From the NCBI GenBank assembly GCA_013285405.1, contig CP053446.1, forward strand, positions 2,279,001-2,343,000: DNA of 64,000 bases, given 5' to 3'. This DNA comes from Ignavibacteriota bacterium (GTDB taxonomy: Bacteria > Bacteroidota > Ignavibacteria > Ignavibacteriales > Ignavibacteriaceae). This document shows positions 53,901 through 62,700 of the stretch, one piece after another. Numbering within the stretch: position 1 is the stretch's first letter; every line of letters begins with the position of its first letter. Both the position numbers and the translations under genes were made by a program. Under the pieces are notes generated by a model that ran no database searches, was not told the origin of the DNA, and saw nothing but the letters and a program-made list of their open reading frames with translations.

Positions 53901-55015
53901 AGGAAGAAATTCCAAAACTCTTTGACAGATTCTACCAGGTTGACAGCTCACACACAAGAGAATATGAAGGAACAGGAATTGGACTAGCTCTTACAAAAGA
54001 ATTAGTTGAGCTTCATCACGGAAGAATAATTGTTGAAAGTGAAAAAGGAATATTTACTGAATTTACTTTGCAATTTCCTCTTGGCAGAGATCATCTAAAT
54101 GATGAGGAGATCATTGATGAAAAAGCAGATGTCATTCTGACACCCGACAAAGTCGGGATGAAGAATCTCTCTCTTGATAGCACTGTGCTAATTAATACCA
54201 GAGATTCTTCGTCGTCGGTCAGCAGCAGGACTCCTCAGAATGACATTGAAGCTAATGGAGACAAAACAATCATCCTTGTTGTTGAGGACAATTATGATAT
54301 GAGACAGTACATCCGAGAATCGCTCGACGGTAATTATCTGATTGAGGAAGCAGTCAACGGAGAACAAGGAGTTAGAAAAGCAGAAAAAATTATTCCCGAT
54401 CTGATTATCAGTGATATGATGATGCCGAAGATGGATGGGAACGAGTTAGTGAGAATATTGAAGAACGACGAAAAGACAAGTCACATCCCTATTATTCTTC
54501 TAACAGCAAAAGCAGGACAGGAAAATAAACTTGAAGGACTTGAGATTGGTGCGGATGATTATCTTACAAAGCCATTCGACATAAAAGAACTTCAAGTAAG
54601 AATTAAAAACCTGATAAGCATCAGGAAAAAGCTTCAGGAAAAGTTCAGCAAAATTGCAACTCAGATACCAGAAATAAATAAGCAAAAGCTAAGCAGTCTT
54701 GATGAAAAATTTATGGTAAGAGTTGGAGAAGTAATTGATAAACATATTTCGGAGGAGGAGTTTGATATAGAACAATTTTGTAGTGAAATCGGAATGAGCA
54801 GAACACAGCTTCATAGAAAACTCAAGGCACTAACAGGAAAATCAGCAAGTATTTATGTGAGATCGTTTAAACTAGAAAAAGCAAGGAAATTGATAGCTGA
54901 TCAGTCGGGAAATATCTCGGAAGTTGCTTACTCTTTGGGATTTTCCAGCCCAGCTTATTTTTCCAAATGTTTCAAAGAAGAATTTGGTTACCCGCCGAGT
55001 GATGTGAAAAAATAA
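50918..55015 (+). CDS. hybrid two-component system protein (Reg_prop sensor, HisKA, receiver, AraC HTH), HTCS1
   Basis: 1365 aa. Order: signal peptide (1-21); repeated Reg_prop blades (about 25-660, motifs such as LWFGTFHGIAKYDG, IWIGHSQGLDKFN, LWIGTGRGLYKFN) forming a periplasmic propeller sensor; Y_Y_Y domain (about 674-752); membrane segment (about 762-778); HisKA with H817 in FFANISHEFRTPL; HATPase (DTGIGI, GTGIGLAL); receiver with D1166 (LIISDMMMPKMDG); C-terminal AraC-type HTH (about 1265-1365). Such HTCS proteins sense sugars or oligosaccharides and activate nearby loci. Two palindromic elements are inserted in frame: in the ATPase domain (about residues 954-980) and in the kinase-receiver linker (about 1071-1109). 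Probably co-transcribed with the receptor. Confidence 0.95.
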   Translation: MKSLFKITFVIFAFGYSLCIAQQSKITFEHFGLKDGLPSLTVPCLFQDRIGYLWFGTFHGIAKYDGYLFVSYTPIEGDSTSISNAYIRAICDDSYGNIWIGHSQGLDKFNNSTESFTHFILNNKFPLTDWCNHVLSLLEDSDSTLWIGTGRGLYKFNRETESFEWYTHNDSDSGSLSSNNINAIYEDKDKKLWFATGKGLNYYNKEKNSFVHYLYPAEKYKDYGNVDNPYWLLSILEDNVGTFWLGSSGGIIEFNRKTNEHVLYQHDEKDPESLADNIVLSISEDKEGYLWISTKEGVDIFDKKTKVFYHNKHDNKDPQSIGSNDVGQIITEKSGTIWISLYGAGGVAKYTPPNPQIKQYNDNNFLSGNIQIIYEDEKKTLWVGLQDGLLKFNSKKEIFEKILFNKEINHILEDQTGTLWANIWKEGIYKINKNDIANTFLDARKAKFPTSNTAICKSENGNFWIGNTVGDIFQFNPLSDESEIIAHYPTWIEAVFEDSKGILWIGTREMGIICYNINAKVFNYYSHIANDSLTISGNNVTQFCEDKNGDIWIIASQTINKFERLKNRFIHNIGKNNFPNDVYYIMEDGNRKLWFTTLAGAVIYDIDSNNFTTYRNLIGIGYKSKNGEILLNDFSSIIRFNPDSLRENPFIPPIVITDFRLFEKSHSFGKEIQVPYNENYISFEFAALSFINPEKNQYSYKMEGVDKDWINSGSRRYASYPNLDPGEYTFRVKGSNNDGVWNEAGTSVLIIISPPWWKTWWAYSSYALIFAFTLFGIRRYEMNRLKLKDKIKLDEAVLKEKEETDKMKSSFFANISHEFRTPLTLILGPAEKISSKTSDDVVKDANIIKRNSRRLLQLINQLLDLSKLESGKLKLEVSKGNIVSFVKGVALSFESLAESKDITLKLLPEKEFIEMYFDKEKMMKILTNILSNAFKFTSEEGKITVSIKENKLSSVISRESSTEKSLSTNNEIPKQVRDDNVVEIKIRDTGIGITQEEIPKLFDRFYQVDSSHTREYEGTGIGLALTKELVELHHGRIIVESEKGIFTEFTLQFPLGRDHLNDEEIIDEKADVILTPDKVGMKNLSLDSTVLINTRDSSSSVSSRTPQNDIEANGDKTIILVVEDNYDMRQYIRESLDGNYLIEEAVNGEQGVRKAEKIIPDLIISDMMMPKMDGNELVRILKNDEKTSHIPIILLTAKAGQENKLEGLEIGADDYLTKPFDIKELQVRIKNLISIRKKLQEKFSKIATQIPEINKQKLSSLDEKFMVRVGEVIDKHISEEEFDIEQFCSEIGMSRTQLHRKLKALTGKSASIYVRSFKLEKARKLIADQSGNISEVAYSLGFSSPAYFSKCFKEEFGYPPSDVKK
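53779..53855. repeat. 77-bp composite palindromic element in frame inside the HTCS1 ATPase domain
   Basis: Outer ends TGTCAT (53779-53784) and ATGACA (53850-53855); internal GAGAAATCTC; and the ACAAG-loop hairpin ATCCCGAA/TTCGGGAT at 53831-53851. It is placed between two beta-strands of the HATPase fold: GKITVSIKEN before it and VVEIKIRDTGIGI after it. It encodes about 26 extra residues rich in Ser, Glu and Arg. The left part (TCATTTCGAGGGAG...CGAGAAATCTC) resembles repeats widespread in Bacteroidota genomes. Confidence 0.8.
54130..54245. repeat. 116-bp composite palindromic element in frame in the HTCS1 linker
   Basis: Nested perfect inverted repeats: TGTCATTCTGA (54130-54140) with TCAGAATGACA (54235-54245), and GAAGAATCTCT (54160-54170) with AGAGATTCTTC (54200-54210). 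A further small hairpin CCCGAC-AAA-GTCGGG sits in the left arm (54143-54157). It encodes the linker between the HATPase and receiver domains. A diverged copy lies at the same place in HTCS2. Confidence 0.85.
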
Positions 55016-55043
55016 ATTAAGATATTTCATTCAGTTAAAAAGT

Positions 55044-55188
55044 AACTCACCCTTATCCCTCTCTTATTAGAGAGGGAATTATTATAACCAAATCAGTTTA
55101 TTATCTTGTCATGTCAAGATATTCAAGAAAAAGTAAACAATGAGAATAAATCCTTCTCTTTTTAAGAGAAGGATTAGGATGAGTTCAG
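55044..55188. repeat. 145-bp nested palindromic element in the intergenic region after HTCS1
   Basis: About 20-bp outer inverted arms (AACTCACCCTTATCCCTCTC at 55044-55063 pairs 17/20 with 55169-55188) enclose two perfect hairpins: TCCCTCTCT-TATT-AGAGAGGGA (55056-55077) and AATCCTTCTCTT-TTT-AAGAGAAGGATT (55149-55175). No ORF. MITE-like in shape but without a transposase in the window. The remainder of the 55016-55310 gap is AT-rich leader. Confidence 0.75.
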
Positions 55189-55268
55189 ATTTACGTGATT
55201 ATTTGGAACAATAGTATAACTTTTCGGAACAATATTGATATGCACCTCCTACTGGTTTTTATTTATTT

Positions 55269-55305
55269 GCCTCCGTAATTTTTTTTCACTAATAATTAAA
55301 GGAGG
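55269..55305 (+). promoter_or_regulatory. 5' leader with anti-Shine-Dalgarno pairing, copy 1
   Basis: GCCTCC at 55269-55274 can pair with GGAGG(T) at 55301-55306, the ribosome site of the 55311 gene (spacing 5 nt to ATG), closing a 26-nt A/T loop. The sequence TTTATTTGCCTCCGTAA, a T run, CAC.AATAATT and GGAGGTTCTTATGAA is repeated almost exactly before the gene starting at 63996. It suggests translational control by ribosome-site masking; the role is inferred. Confidence 0.5.
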
Positions 55306-55310
55306 TTCTT

Positions 55311-57647
55311 ATGAAAACCTTTTCTTTCTTAATTGTTTACTTCTTTGTTACTTTGTTATCTATTCCTGTAATAGCACAACAGTGGAATACAATGCATATA
55401 GCTGGATTACCAAATTCAACAAATTCTACTCTCATATTTTCACCGGTAGATGCTGATATTGTTTGGGGCATTCAATCTACAGATGCTGGAATAGTTAATC
55501 CCAAATTCATTCTTACAACAAATGGAGGCAATAACTGGAGTTTAGCGGATGTACTAATCCCATCAGGACATAATGTACAATCTATTCACGCCATAAATGC
55601 AACCACAGCTTATATAGCAGTAGATGACCCTGCCGGTTCAAATAGTGGCATTTATAAAACCACTAACAGTGGAACAAGCTGGGTGAAACAAGATTCTGCT
55701 TTTCTTGGTTCAGGAAGACATCCCCGGCATGTTTACTTTTTTGATGTTGTTCATGGACTCTGCATTGGTAATCCTCCGGATTCTGGTTATTGGGAAATTT
55801 ATACAACCTCTAACGGAGGAACAAACTGGACACGCGTTCCTCAATCAAATATTCCGAATGTGGGGGATGATATAACTTTTACCACCACTTCAGCAGCTTC
55901 AGGATTCAGCTTTTGGTTTGGCACTTGCGGACGCGATTTATTCAGAACAGCTGATAGAGGTTTAACCTGGGCGGTTACACAAAATGCTTTTGCAGAACCA
56001 CCCGACTTTTGTGGTGTTGATATTGCTTTTAAAAATCCTGGGAATGGTATTGCAGTTACTTACTTTGGAGATCTTATAAATAGAGTTTATAAGACAACAG
56101 ATGGTGGAATAACATGGTCAAACCTTCCAACTCCTCCGGGAGAACCATCATTCAAATTTCTTAACCATGTCTCTGGAGATATTTATATAGCAACTTCTCA
56201 TGCTACTGTTGGTCAGACGGTTACTCCAGGTTCTGCATTTACTTCAGATGACGGAAATACCTGGCATGTAATTGATGATCTTATACATGGTCCGGTTTGG
56301 TCTAAAAACGGTTTTTCCTGGAGTGGAGGAATTAATGATATGGTTTATAAAATACAGACTGAAGCACTGCCGTTTTCCGAATTCTGGACTACTCAGTATG
56401 CAAATGGTTTACCCAATTCGGTAAACCCTCAATTAGACTTTTCAGCGGTAGATGATAATATTTTTTGGGGAATTAGTATCGAAAATTCCAATTATGTTCG
56501 GACCATTGATGGCGGAACAACCTGGACAGTCGACACAATTCCAGGCGCGACCGGTTTGAGTGGTTCTAGTATTTCAGCATTAGATGCCTATATAGCTTAT
56601 ATCGCAATGAATGATCCATCTAATGCAACAAGCGGTGGAGTATTTAAGACAACTGATGGAGGATTAACATGGACGAAACAAACCACTGCTTTTCCTGGTT
56701 CAGGTGGATATCCTGCGCATATTCAATTCTTCGATTCCAATGTTGGTGTTGTAGTTGGTCAACCTAAATCAGGTAGTTATGAAATTTATACAACTTCAAA
56801 TGGTGGATCACAATGGACTCAGGTTGTAAACGTTCCGGCGCCTAGCTCTGATGAAATTACAACTGGTTATGCAAGTGTGGGTAATAATATCTGGTTTGGA
56901 ACAGTAGGTGGCTCACCAAATAATTTTTCAATTTACAAATCGACTGATCGGGGTCATACCTGGCAGCGTTTTCCACAATCGGGAAAAGTTACTCTTGCGC
57001 TGGCATTTAAAGATGCTTTGAATGGACTAGCAGTAAATTGTTTTGAGAGTAATGAGGTATTCAAGACTACCGATGGTGGTGTAACCTGGACGGCGCAAAA
57101 TGGACCTACCAATCATTCAGCTATGTTTATCTCTTATGCAAAGGGAACACCGGGATCTTATGTTATTACCTCGCGCACAAATATTGGTTACCCCGTTCAA
57201 ACTACTCCGGGTTCTTCATATTCAAATAATGATGGTGCAACCTGGATACCTATAGACAATTTACCGCACGGAGAAGCAGAATTTTCTTCAGGAGATATAG
57301 GATGGAGCGGCGGTTTAAATGATATAATTTATAAATGGGACTCTAATGTTTTAACAGGGATTGAGCACGATTTTACTGCGATTATGAGATTCAAACTTCT
57401 GCAGAACTACCCCAACCCATTCAATCCAAGTACGGTAATCGGTTATCAGTTGCCAGTAACCGGTTTCGTATCATTGAAAGTTTATGATGTGTTAGGAAAT
57501 GAAGTTGCAACACTTGTTAATGAAGAAAAACCTGCAGGTAGTTATGAAGTTGATTTCTCCGCTCGAGGATTATCAAGTGGGATTTATTTCTACACTTTGC
57601 AAGCAGGGAATTTTACTCAAACTAAAAAATTAATTCTAATTAAATAA
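55311..57647 (+). CDS. secreted YCF48/sialidase-like propeller protein with T9SS sorting domain
   Basis: 778 aa. Strong GGAGG 5 nt before the ATG. Signal peptide MKTFSFLIVYFFVTLLSIPVIAQ. The mature part is two similar halves (each with NxVNPxxxFSxVDxxIxWGI, SGGVFKTTDGGLTWTKQ and YEIYTTSNGGxxWT), i.e. a duplicated BNR/YCF48 propeller of about 330 residues each. The sorting domain begins LLQNYPNPFNPSTVIGYQLP and ends SGIYFYTLQAGNFTQTKKLILIK. It follows HTCS1 and a palindromic intergenic element; it is a plausible regulated target of HTCS1. Confidence 0.85.
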   Translation: MKTFSFLIVYFFVTLLSIPVIAQQWNTMHIAGLPNSTNSTLIFSPVDADIVWGIQSTDAGIVNPKFILTTNGGNNWSLADVLIPSGHNVQSIHAINATTAYIAVDDPAGSNSGIYKTTNSGTSWVKQDSAFLGSGRHPRHVYFFDVVHGLCIGNPPDSGYWEIYTTSNGGTNWTRVPQSNIPNVGDDITFTTTSAASGFSFWFGTCGRDLFRTADRGLTWAVTQNAFAEPPDFCGVDIAFKNPGNGIAVTYFGDLINRVYKTTDGGITWSNLPTPPGEPSFKFLNHVSGDIYIATSHATVGQTVTPGSAFTSDDGNTWHVIDDLIHGPVWSKNGFSWSGGINDMVYKIQTEALPFSEFWTTQYANGLPNSVNPQLDFSAVDDNIFWGISIENSNYVRTIDGGTTWTVDTIPGATGLSGSSISALDAYIAYIAMNDPSNATSGGVFKTTDGGLTWTKQTTAFPGSGGYPAHIQFFDSNVGVVVGQPKSGSYEIYTTSNGGSQWTQVVNVPAPSSDEITTGYASVGNNIWFGTVGGSPNNFSIYKSTDRGHTWQRFPQSGKVTLALAFKDALNGLAVNCFESNEVFKTTDGGVTWTAQNGPTNHSAMFISYAKGTPGSYVITSRTNIGYPVQTTPGSSYSNNDGATWIPIDNLPHGEAEFSSGDIGWSGGLNDIIYKWDSNVLTGIEHDFTAIMRFKLLQNYPNPFNPSTVIGYQLPVTGFVSLKVYDVLGNEVATLVNEEKPAGSYEVDFSARGLSSGIYFYTLQAGNFTQTKKLILIK

Positions 57648-57676
57648 CAATAACTAAAATCTTCAGGAGGTTTAAA

Positions 57677-59536
57677 GTGAAAGCTCTATTATTATCATTC
57701 TCGCAAAATGTAATGTCGTATTTAATCATACGCTTTACATCATATAAATTATTATTAACCATACTTCTATCAGTAATAATTTTTACTGATTCATCAAAAG
57801 CAGATCCTGTAATTGATTGGAATGCAACGGCAGTTACTGTACAGGGTAGAGTTCCGGCACAAAGCGGTGGTCTCGTTGACTTAGCATATCTGCATATAGC
57901 AATTTATGATGCAGTTAATGCTATTGATGCTAATCATCCGATTTTTGCAATTGATCCACCAAACAAAGTTCCTTGGGCAAACCTTCAAGCTGCTGTTCAT
58001 TCAGCTGCACGTAGAATACTTATGACATTTTATTCTGCCGATAGCGTTTTTATAGATTCGGTTTATCAAGCAAGAATGTCTCTAATTCCGAATGATAGTA
58101 CTAAAACAAAAGGAGCTGAAATCGGAAATACTACTGCAACTATGTACCTTTCATATCGTACCGGTGATGGTAGGCTAGCAAATATTCCTTACGTCTGGCA
58201 GCCATTAGCTCCCGGAGTTTATCAACCTACTCCTCCTGGTTCTCCACAATATACACCAGTTGCACCATGGCAAGCACAACTTCTGCCATTTTCGTTTAAT
58301 TCACCTTCACAATATCGTGCACCAGCTCCTCCATTATTGACGAGTGCAGAATACACTGCTGATTTTAATGAAGTAAAAATGTATGGCTCGAGTGACTTTA
58401 CTAATACAACTCCGGAAATGAGGGAAATTGCATTCTTTCATACTGAAAATCCTGGGATACACGTACCACGAAATATCCGAGATTTTGCAGCATCTCAGAA
58501 TTTATCTTTAATTGACAATGCCCGGTTCTTTGTTCAGATATATGTTTCCATTGGAGATGCATTGATTAGTGGATGGAATTCAAAATATTATTACAATCGT
58601 TGGAGGCCATCAACAGCAATACGTAATGCCGATATTGATGGTAATCCCGCAACAGATCAGGATACTTTATGGCTGCCATTAGCTGTCACACCTCGTCATC
58701 CCGAATATGTGGCGGCACACGGTGTTGTAAGTGGGGCGATTGCGTACACAATCAACAATTTTTTTGCTACTCCAAATATTACAATTACACTTACAAGTAC
58801 CGTTACAGGGACTCAACATACATTCACTAACATTTATGATTACTTAGATGAAATTACGAATGCCCGGATATGGGGTGGAATGCATTTCAGAACTTCTTGT
58901 CAGCAAGGAGTTCAAATTGGACAAGATGTTGCTAACTATGTTGCAAATCTTTTTGTACCTGTTGAATTGATTAGTTTAAATTCTATGATAAATGGAAGTG
59001 ATATCACATTAACTTGGATTACTGCAACAGAAATAAATAACCAAGGTTTTGAGATTTACCGCAATGGAAATAAGATTGCTTTTGTTGAAGGTAAGGGTAC
59101 AACAACCGAAACTCAGAATTATTCTTTCACTGATAAAAATCTTGAGTCCGGTATTTACAATTACAGACTTAACCAGATTGACTTTGATGGTACGCAAGAA
59201 GTTGTTGGAGAGTTGACTGTGTATCTAACATTACCGGAAGAATTCAGTCTGGAACAGAACTTCCCTAACCCATTCAATCCGAGTACGGTAATCGGTTATC
59301 AGTTACCGGTAACCGGTTTCGTATCATTGAAAATTTATGACGTGTTGGGAAACGAAGTTGCAACTCTTGTTAACGAAGAAAAACCTGCTGGAAGTTATGA
59401 AGTTGAATTTAACAGTCATTCTGACGGAGGTCAGAACCTGCCTGCCGGTAGGCCAGGTCTTTCAAGCGGAATTTATTTATATAAATTACAAGTAGGAAAT
59501 TTTATTGAAACAAAGAAGATGTTGTTGTTGAAGTAA
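57677..59536 (+). CDS. secreted vanadium haloperoxidase/PAP2-like phosphatase with T9SS sorting domain
   Basis: 619 aa. The start is GTG 57677, 6 nt after AGGAGG. A long N-terminal signal region (through about residue 42, SVIIFTDSSKA) precedes the catalytic domain (about 45-415). Vanadate/phosphate-site motifs are present in the form seen in secreted vanadium-dependent haloperoxidase-related proteins: YYYNRWRPSTAIRNAD, TPRHPEYVAAHGVVSGAIAY and ARIWGGMHFRTSCQQG. Then come a fibronectin-like module (VPVELISLNSMINGSDITLTWITATE) and the sorting domain (LEQNFPNPFNPSTVIGYQLP...TKKMLLLK). Activity could be halide oxidation or acid phosphatase; sequence alone does not decide. Palindromes are inserted in its sorting-domain loop (59419-59458). 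Confidence 0.85.
   Translation: MKALLLSFSQNVMSYLIIRFTSYKLLLTILLSVIIFTDSSKADPVIDWNATAVTVQGRVPAQSGGLVDLAYLHIAIYDAVNAIDANHPIFAIDPPNKVPWANLQAAVHSAARRILMTFYSADSVFIDSVYQARMSLIPNDSTKTKGAEIGNTTATMYLSYRTGDGRLANIPYVWQPLAPGVYQPTPPGSPQYTPVAPWQAQLLPFSFNSPSQYRAPAPPLLTSAEYTADFNEVKMYGSSDFTNTTPEMREIAFFHTENPGIHVPRNIRDFAASQNLSLIDNARFFVQIYVSIGDALISGWNSKYYYNRWRPSTAIRNADIDGNPATDQDTLWLPLAVTPRHPEYVAAHGVVSGAIAYTINNFFATPNITITLTSTVTGTQHTFTNIYDYLDEITNARIWGGMHFRTSCQQGVQIGQDVANYVANLFVPVELISLNSMINGSDITLTWITATEINNQGFEIYRNGNKIAFVEGKGTTTETQNYSFTDKNLESGIYNYRLNQIDFDGTQEVVGELTVYLTLPEEFSLEQNFPNPFNPSTVIGYQLPVTGFVSLKIYDVLGNEVATLVNEEKPAGSYEVEFNSHSDGGQNLPAGRPGLSSGIYLYKLQVGNFIETKKMLLLK
59419..59458. repeat. two adjacent in-frame palindromes in a sorting-domain loop
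   Basis: TTCTGAC-GGAG-GTCAGAA (59419-59436), then ACCTG.CCT..AGG.CCAGGT (59436-59458), the latter of the same family as 2664-2684 and 31497-31517. Read in frame as SDGGQNLPAGRPG between YEVEFNSH and LSSGIYLY; the sister domain at 57565-57575 has only SARG there. Confidence 0.75.
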
Positions 59537-59555
59537 CACGAGCACTTATTCTGCA

Positions 59556-59587
59556 ATCCCACTCAATTAAGTTGGGTGGGATTTTTT
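59556..59587 (+). terminator. Rho-independent terminator, copy 2
   Basis: Stem ATCCCACTCAA / TTGGGTGGGAT (one G-U pair) with loop TTAAG and a T6 run, 20 nt after the haloperoxidase-like gene's stop. Near-identical to the terminator at 47988-48022 including flanks, so gene end and terminator were duplicated together. Confidence 0.88.
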
Positions 59588-59632
59588 ATTTGCTGGAGTC
59601 AATAGACAACAACTTGCTTTTAATTCAAAATT

Positions 59633-59743
59633 ATTTGATGTTCACCGTAAAGAATCTTCCGCACTATTAGGAAGGGCATATAGTCCTAAATAAACTATCC
59701 CACAAAATATATAGAATCATCCAGTCCTAAGCGTGGATACAGT
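59633..59743 (+). promoter_or_regulatory. conserved leader, copy 2: AGTCCTA boxes 41 bp apart
   Basis: Counterpart of 48065-48176, here directly before HTCS2. AGTCCTA boxes at 59682 and 59723 have the same 41-bp spacing; the TAGGA..TCCTA inverted pair, ATAAACTATCCC and TCCTAAGCGTGGAT are kept while the bases between have drifted. The right box ends about 27 bp before the HTCS2 start. Confidence 0.6.
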
Positions 59744-59769
59744 TTTCATTATTCATTTATTAATCTGAA

Positions 59770-62700
59770 TTGAAAAGACTAATCGCCATTTTTATTTTAT
59801 TTGCTCTGATATTAGCAAGTCGATATTTGCTTGCACAGCAATCGAAACTATCTTTTGAGCATTTGGGATTACATCCAAAGATTACATGTGCATTTCAGGA
59901 TCGGACCGGTTATTTGTGGTTTGGTTCCAGTCATGGTGTATTCAGATATGATGGGTATTCTTTTAAAGATTATACGACTTTTAAAGAAAACACTTCTAAT
60001 CTTACTAATGCAGAAGTTCAGGCCATCTGTGATGACAGCGAAGGTAATATCTGGATTGGACATGTTCAGGGTCTTGACAGACTCGATCCAAAAACCGATG
60101 AAGTAAAACATTTCATACTTAATCCAAATGCACCTGTAACTGACTGGAGTAATCATGTCCTCGCCTTACTTGAAGACCGCGAAAGAAAATTATGGGTCGG
60201 AACTGGTGATGGTCTATATCTCTTCGATCAGAACACACAAACTTTTAAAAGAATAATTCACGATAGCTCAGAAGTCAATAGTATAATTAATAATAATGTT
60301 AATGCAATCTATGAAGATCGTTCTGGAACGGTTTGGTTTGGTACAGGAGGAGGACTAGATAAATTGGATAGTTCCGGAAATAAATTTCTTCACGTCTGGA
60401 ACGAAAAAATAAATTCATCAAAACAGGATGGTGGAATCTATTCTATCCTTTCAATCTTTGAGGATAGTGATGGCGTCCTCTGGATTGGAACATGGGCTGG
60501 ATTAGTAGAATTTAAAAAAGAAAATAATTCCTTCACTATTTACCAGAATGATCCAAAAGATCCGCAGAGCTTAGCTGTTAATTATATCTTTTCAATCAAC
60601 GAAGATTTAAATGGAAATTTATGGCTCGCTACAAATGGTGTTGACATTTTTAACAAGCATACAAAAAAATTTACTCACCATAATCATGATAAGTTTGATT
60701 CTAATAGTTTAAGTGACGATGGTGTGTCAAATATTCTTGTTGAAAAATCCGGAACAATATGGATTTCAACGTATGGCAGAGGAATAAACAAATATATTCA
60801 GCCTAACCGGTATGTTAAAAAATATTATCTGGAAACTGCTGAAATATTAAATGCCGGCTTTGGGGATTTAGTTGAGGATAATCAAGGCAAGATTTGGATT
60901 GGAACAGATATAGGGCTTATAAGTTTTGATCCTGATAAAGAAATATTTAAAGAAGAAACATTTAAAAAAACTATAACAGGATTATTAGTGGATGAAGAAG
61001 GAACTCTTTGGATATACAGTACAACTAATAGAGCCCTTTATTATAAGAATGATGAAGAAAATGAAATAAAACAATTTTTCTATTTTGATGGAAAACCTTT
61101 TTATAATTCAGTTTCTGGTATGACTAATTGCAAAGATGGAAGTATATGGATTGCTACAGATGGCGGTGAAATTTTAAAATTAAATCAATCCAAAAAAAGA
61201 ATTGAACAAATTGCAAAGTTTGATAACTCTATAACAGGTTTATATGAAGATAAAGAAGGTCTGTTGTGGATAGGTACTTACGATGCAGGTGTTATAAGTT
61301 ATAATCCAATTAATAAAACTTCTACTCGATACATTTCTGATCCCAAGGATTCTTTGACATTAATTGGTAATCAAGTATTTAATTTTTGTGAAGATGGTCA
61401 GGGGATTTTATGGTGTCTGGCAAACAGCAGTCCAAATAAATTTGACAGGATAAATCAAAAATGGATTCGGTGGAAAGGAAAAGAAGGATTTCCTGATAAT
61501 GCAATGACATTAATTGATGATAATAAGGGAAATCTTTGGATGAGCAGTTCAAACGGTGCATTTAAATATAATCCATTTACAAAAGAAGTTACTAAATATA
61601 ACGACATTAAACTCTCCTGGAGTTATAAAGTACGAAACGGCGAACTATATTTTATCTCAACTACTTTCTCCAGCGAAAGGCAGAGTATAACCAGAATTAA
61701 TCCTGATAATATTTTTAATAATAATTTTATACCACCTATCGTTATTACAACATTCAAAAAATTTGAAAAACAATTTCCATTTGGGGAAGAGATTCAATTG
61801 CCATATGATGAAAATTTTATTTCCTTTGAATTTGCTGCCTTAAATTTTATAAGCCCTGAGAGGAACCAATATGCCTATATGATGGAAGGAGTTAATAAAG
61901 ATTGGGTGTATTCGGGAACAAGAAGATATGCTTCCTATCCTAATCTTGACCCTGGCGAATACATTTTCAGAGTGAAAGGATCAAACAACGACGGTGTCTG
62001 GAATGAGGAAGGGACTTCGTTGGTAATATTTATTTCTCCGCCCTGGTGGAAAACCTGGTGGGCATATTCTTCGTATGCTTTGATTTTTTCATTCACTTTG
62101 TATGGAATCAGACGATATGAGATGAACAGGTTAAAACTGAAAGACAAGATAAAGCTTGATGAAGCTGTGCTTAAAGAAAAAGAAGAAACAGATAAAATGA
62201 AATCGAGTTTCTTTGCAAACATCTCCCACGAATTCAGAACACCCTTGACATTAATTCTTGGACCTGCAGAAAAAATCAGTTCAAAAACTTCAGATGATGT
62301 TATTAAAGATGCAAATATTATACAAAGGAATTCTCGTCGGCTTTTACAATTAGTAAATCAACTACTTGATCTTTCAAAGCTTGAAGCAGGTAAAATAAAG
62401 CTTGAAGTTTCTAAGGGAAATATAGTTTCATTTGTAAAAGGAGTTGCTTTATCATTTGAATCATTAGCTGAATCTAAAGACATAAGCTTAAAGATACATT
62501 CTGAAAAAGAATTTATTGAAATGTATTTCGATAAAGAGAAAATGATGAAAATATTGACGAATATATTATCGAATGCATTTAAGTTTACACCTGAAGAAGG
62601 AGAGATTACAGTTTCGGTAGCCGTACAAAATGCTGAATATATTTCAGCATCTTATTCAAAGCTGGAGATCCCGAAACAAGTTCGGGATGACAACGTAGTA

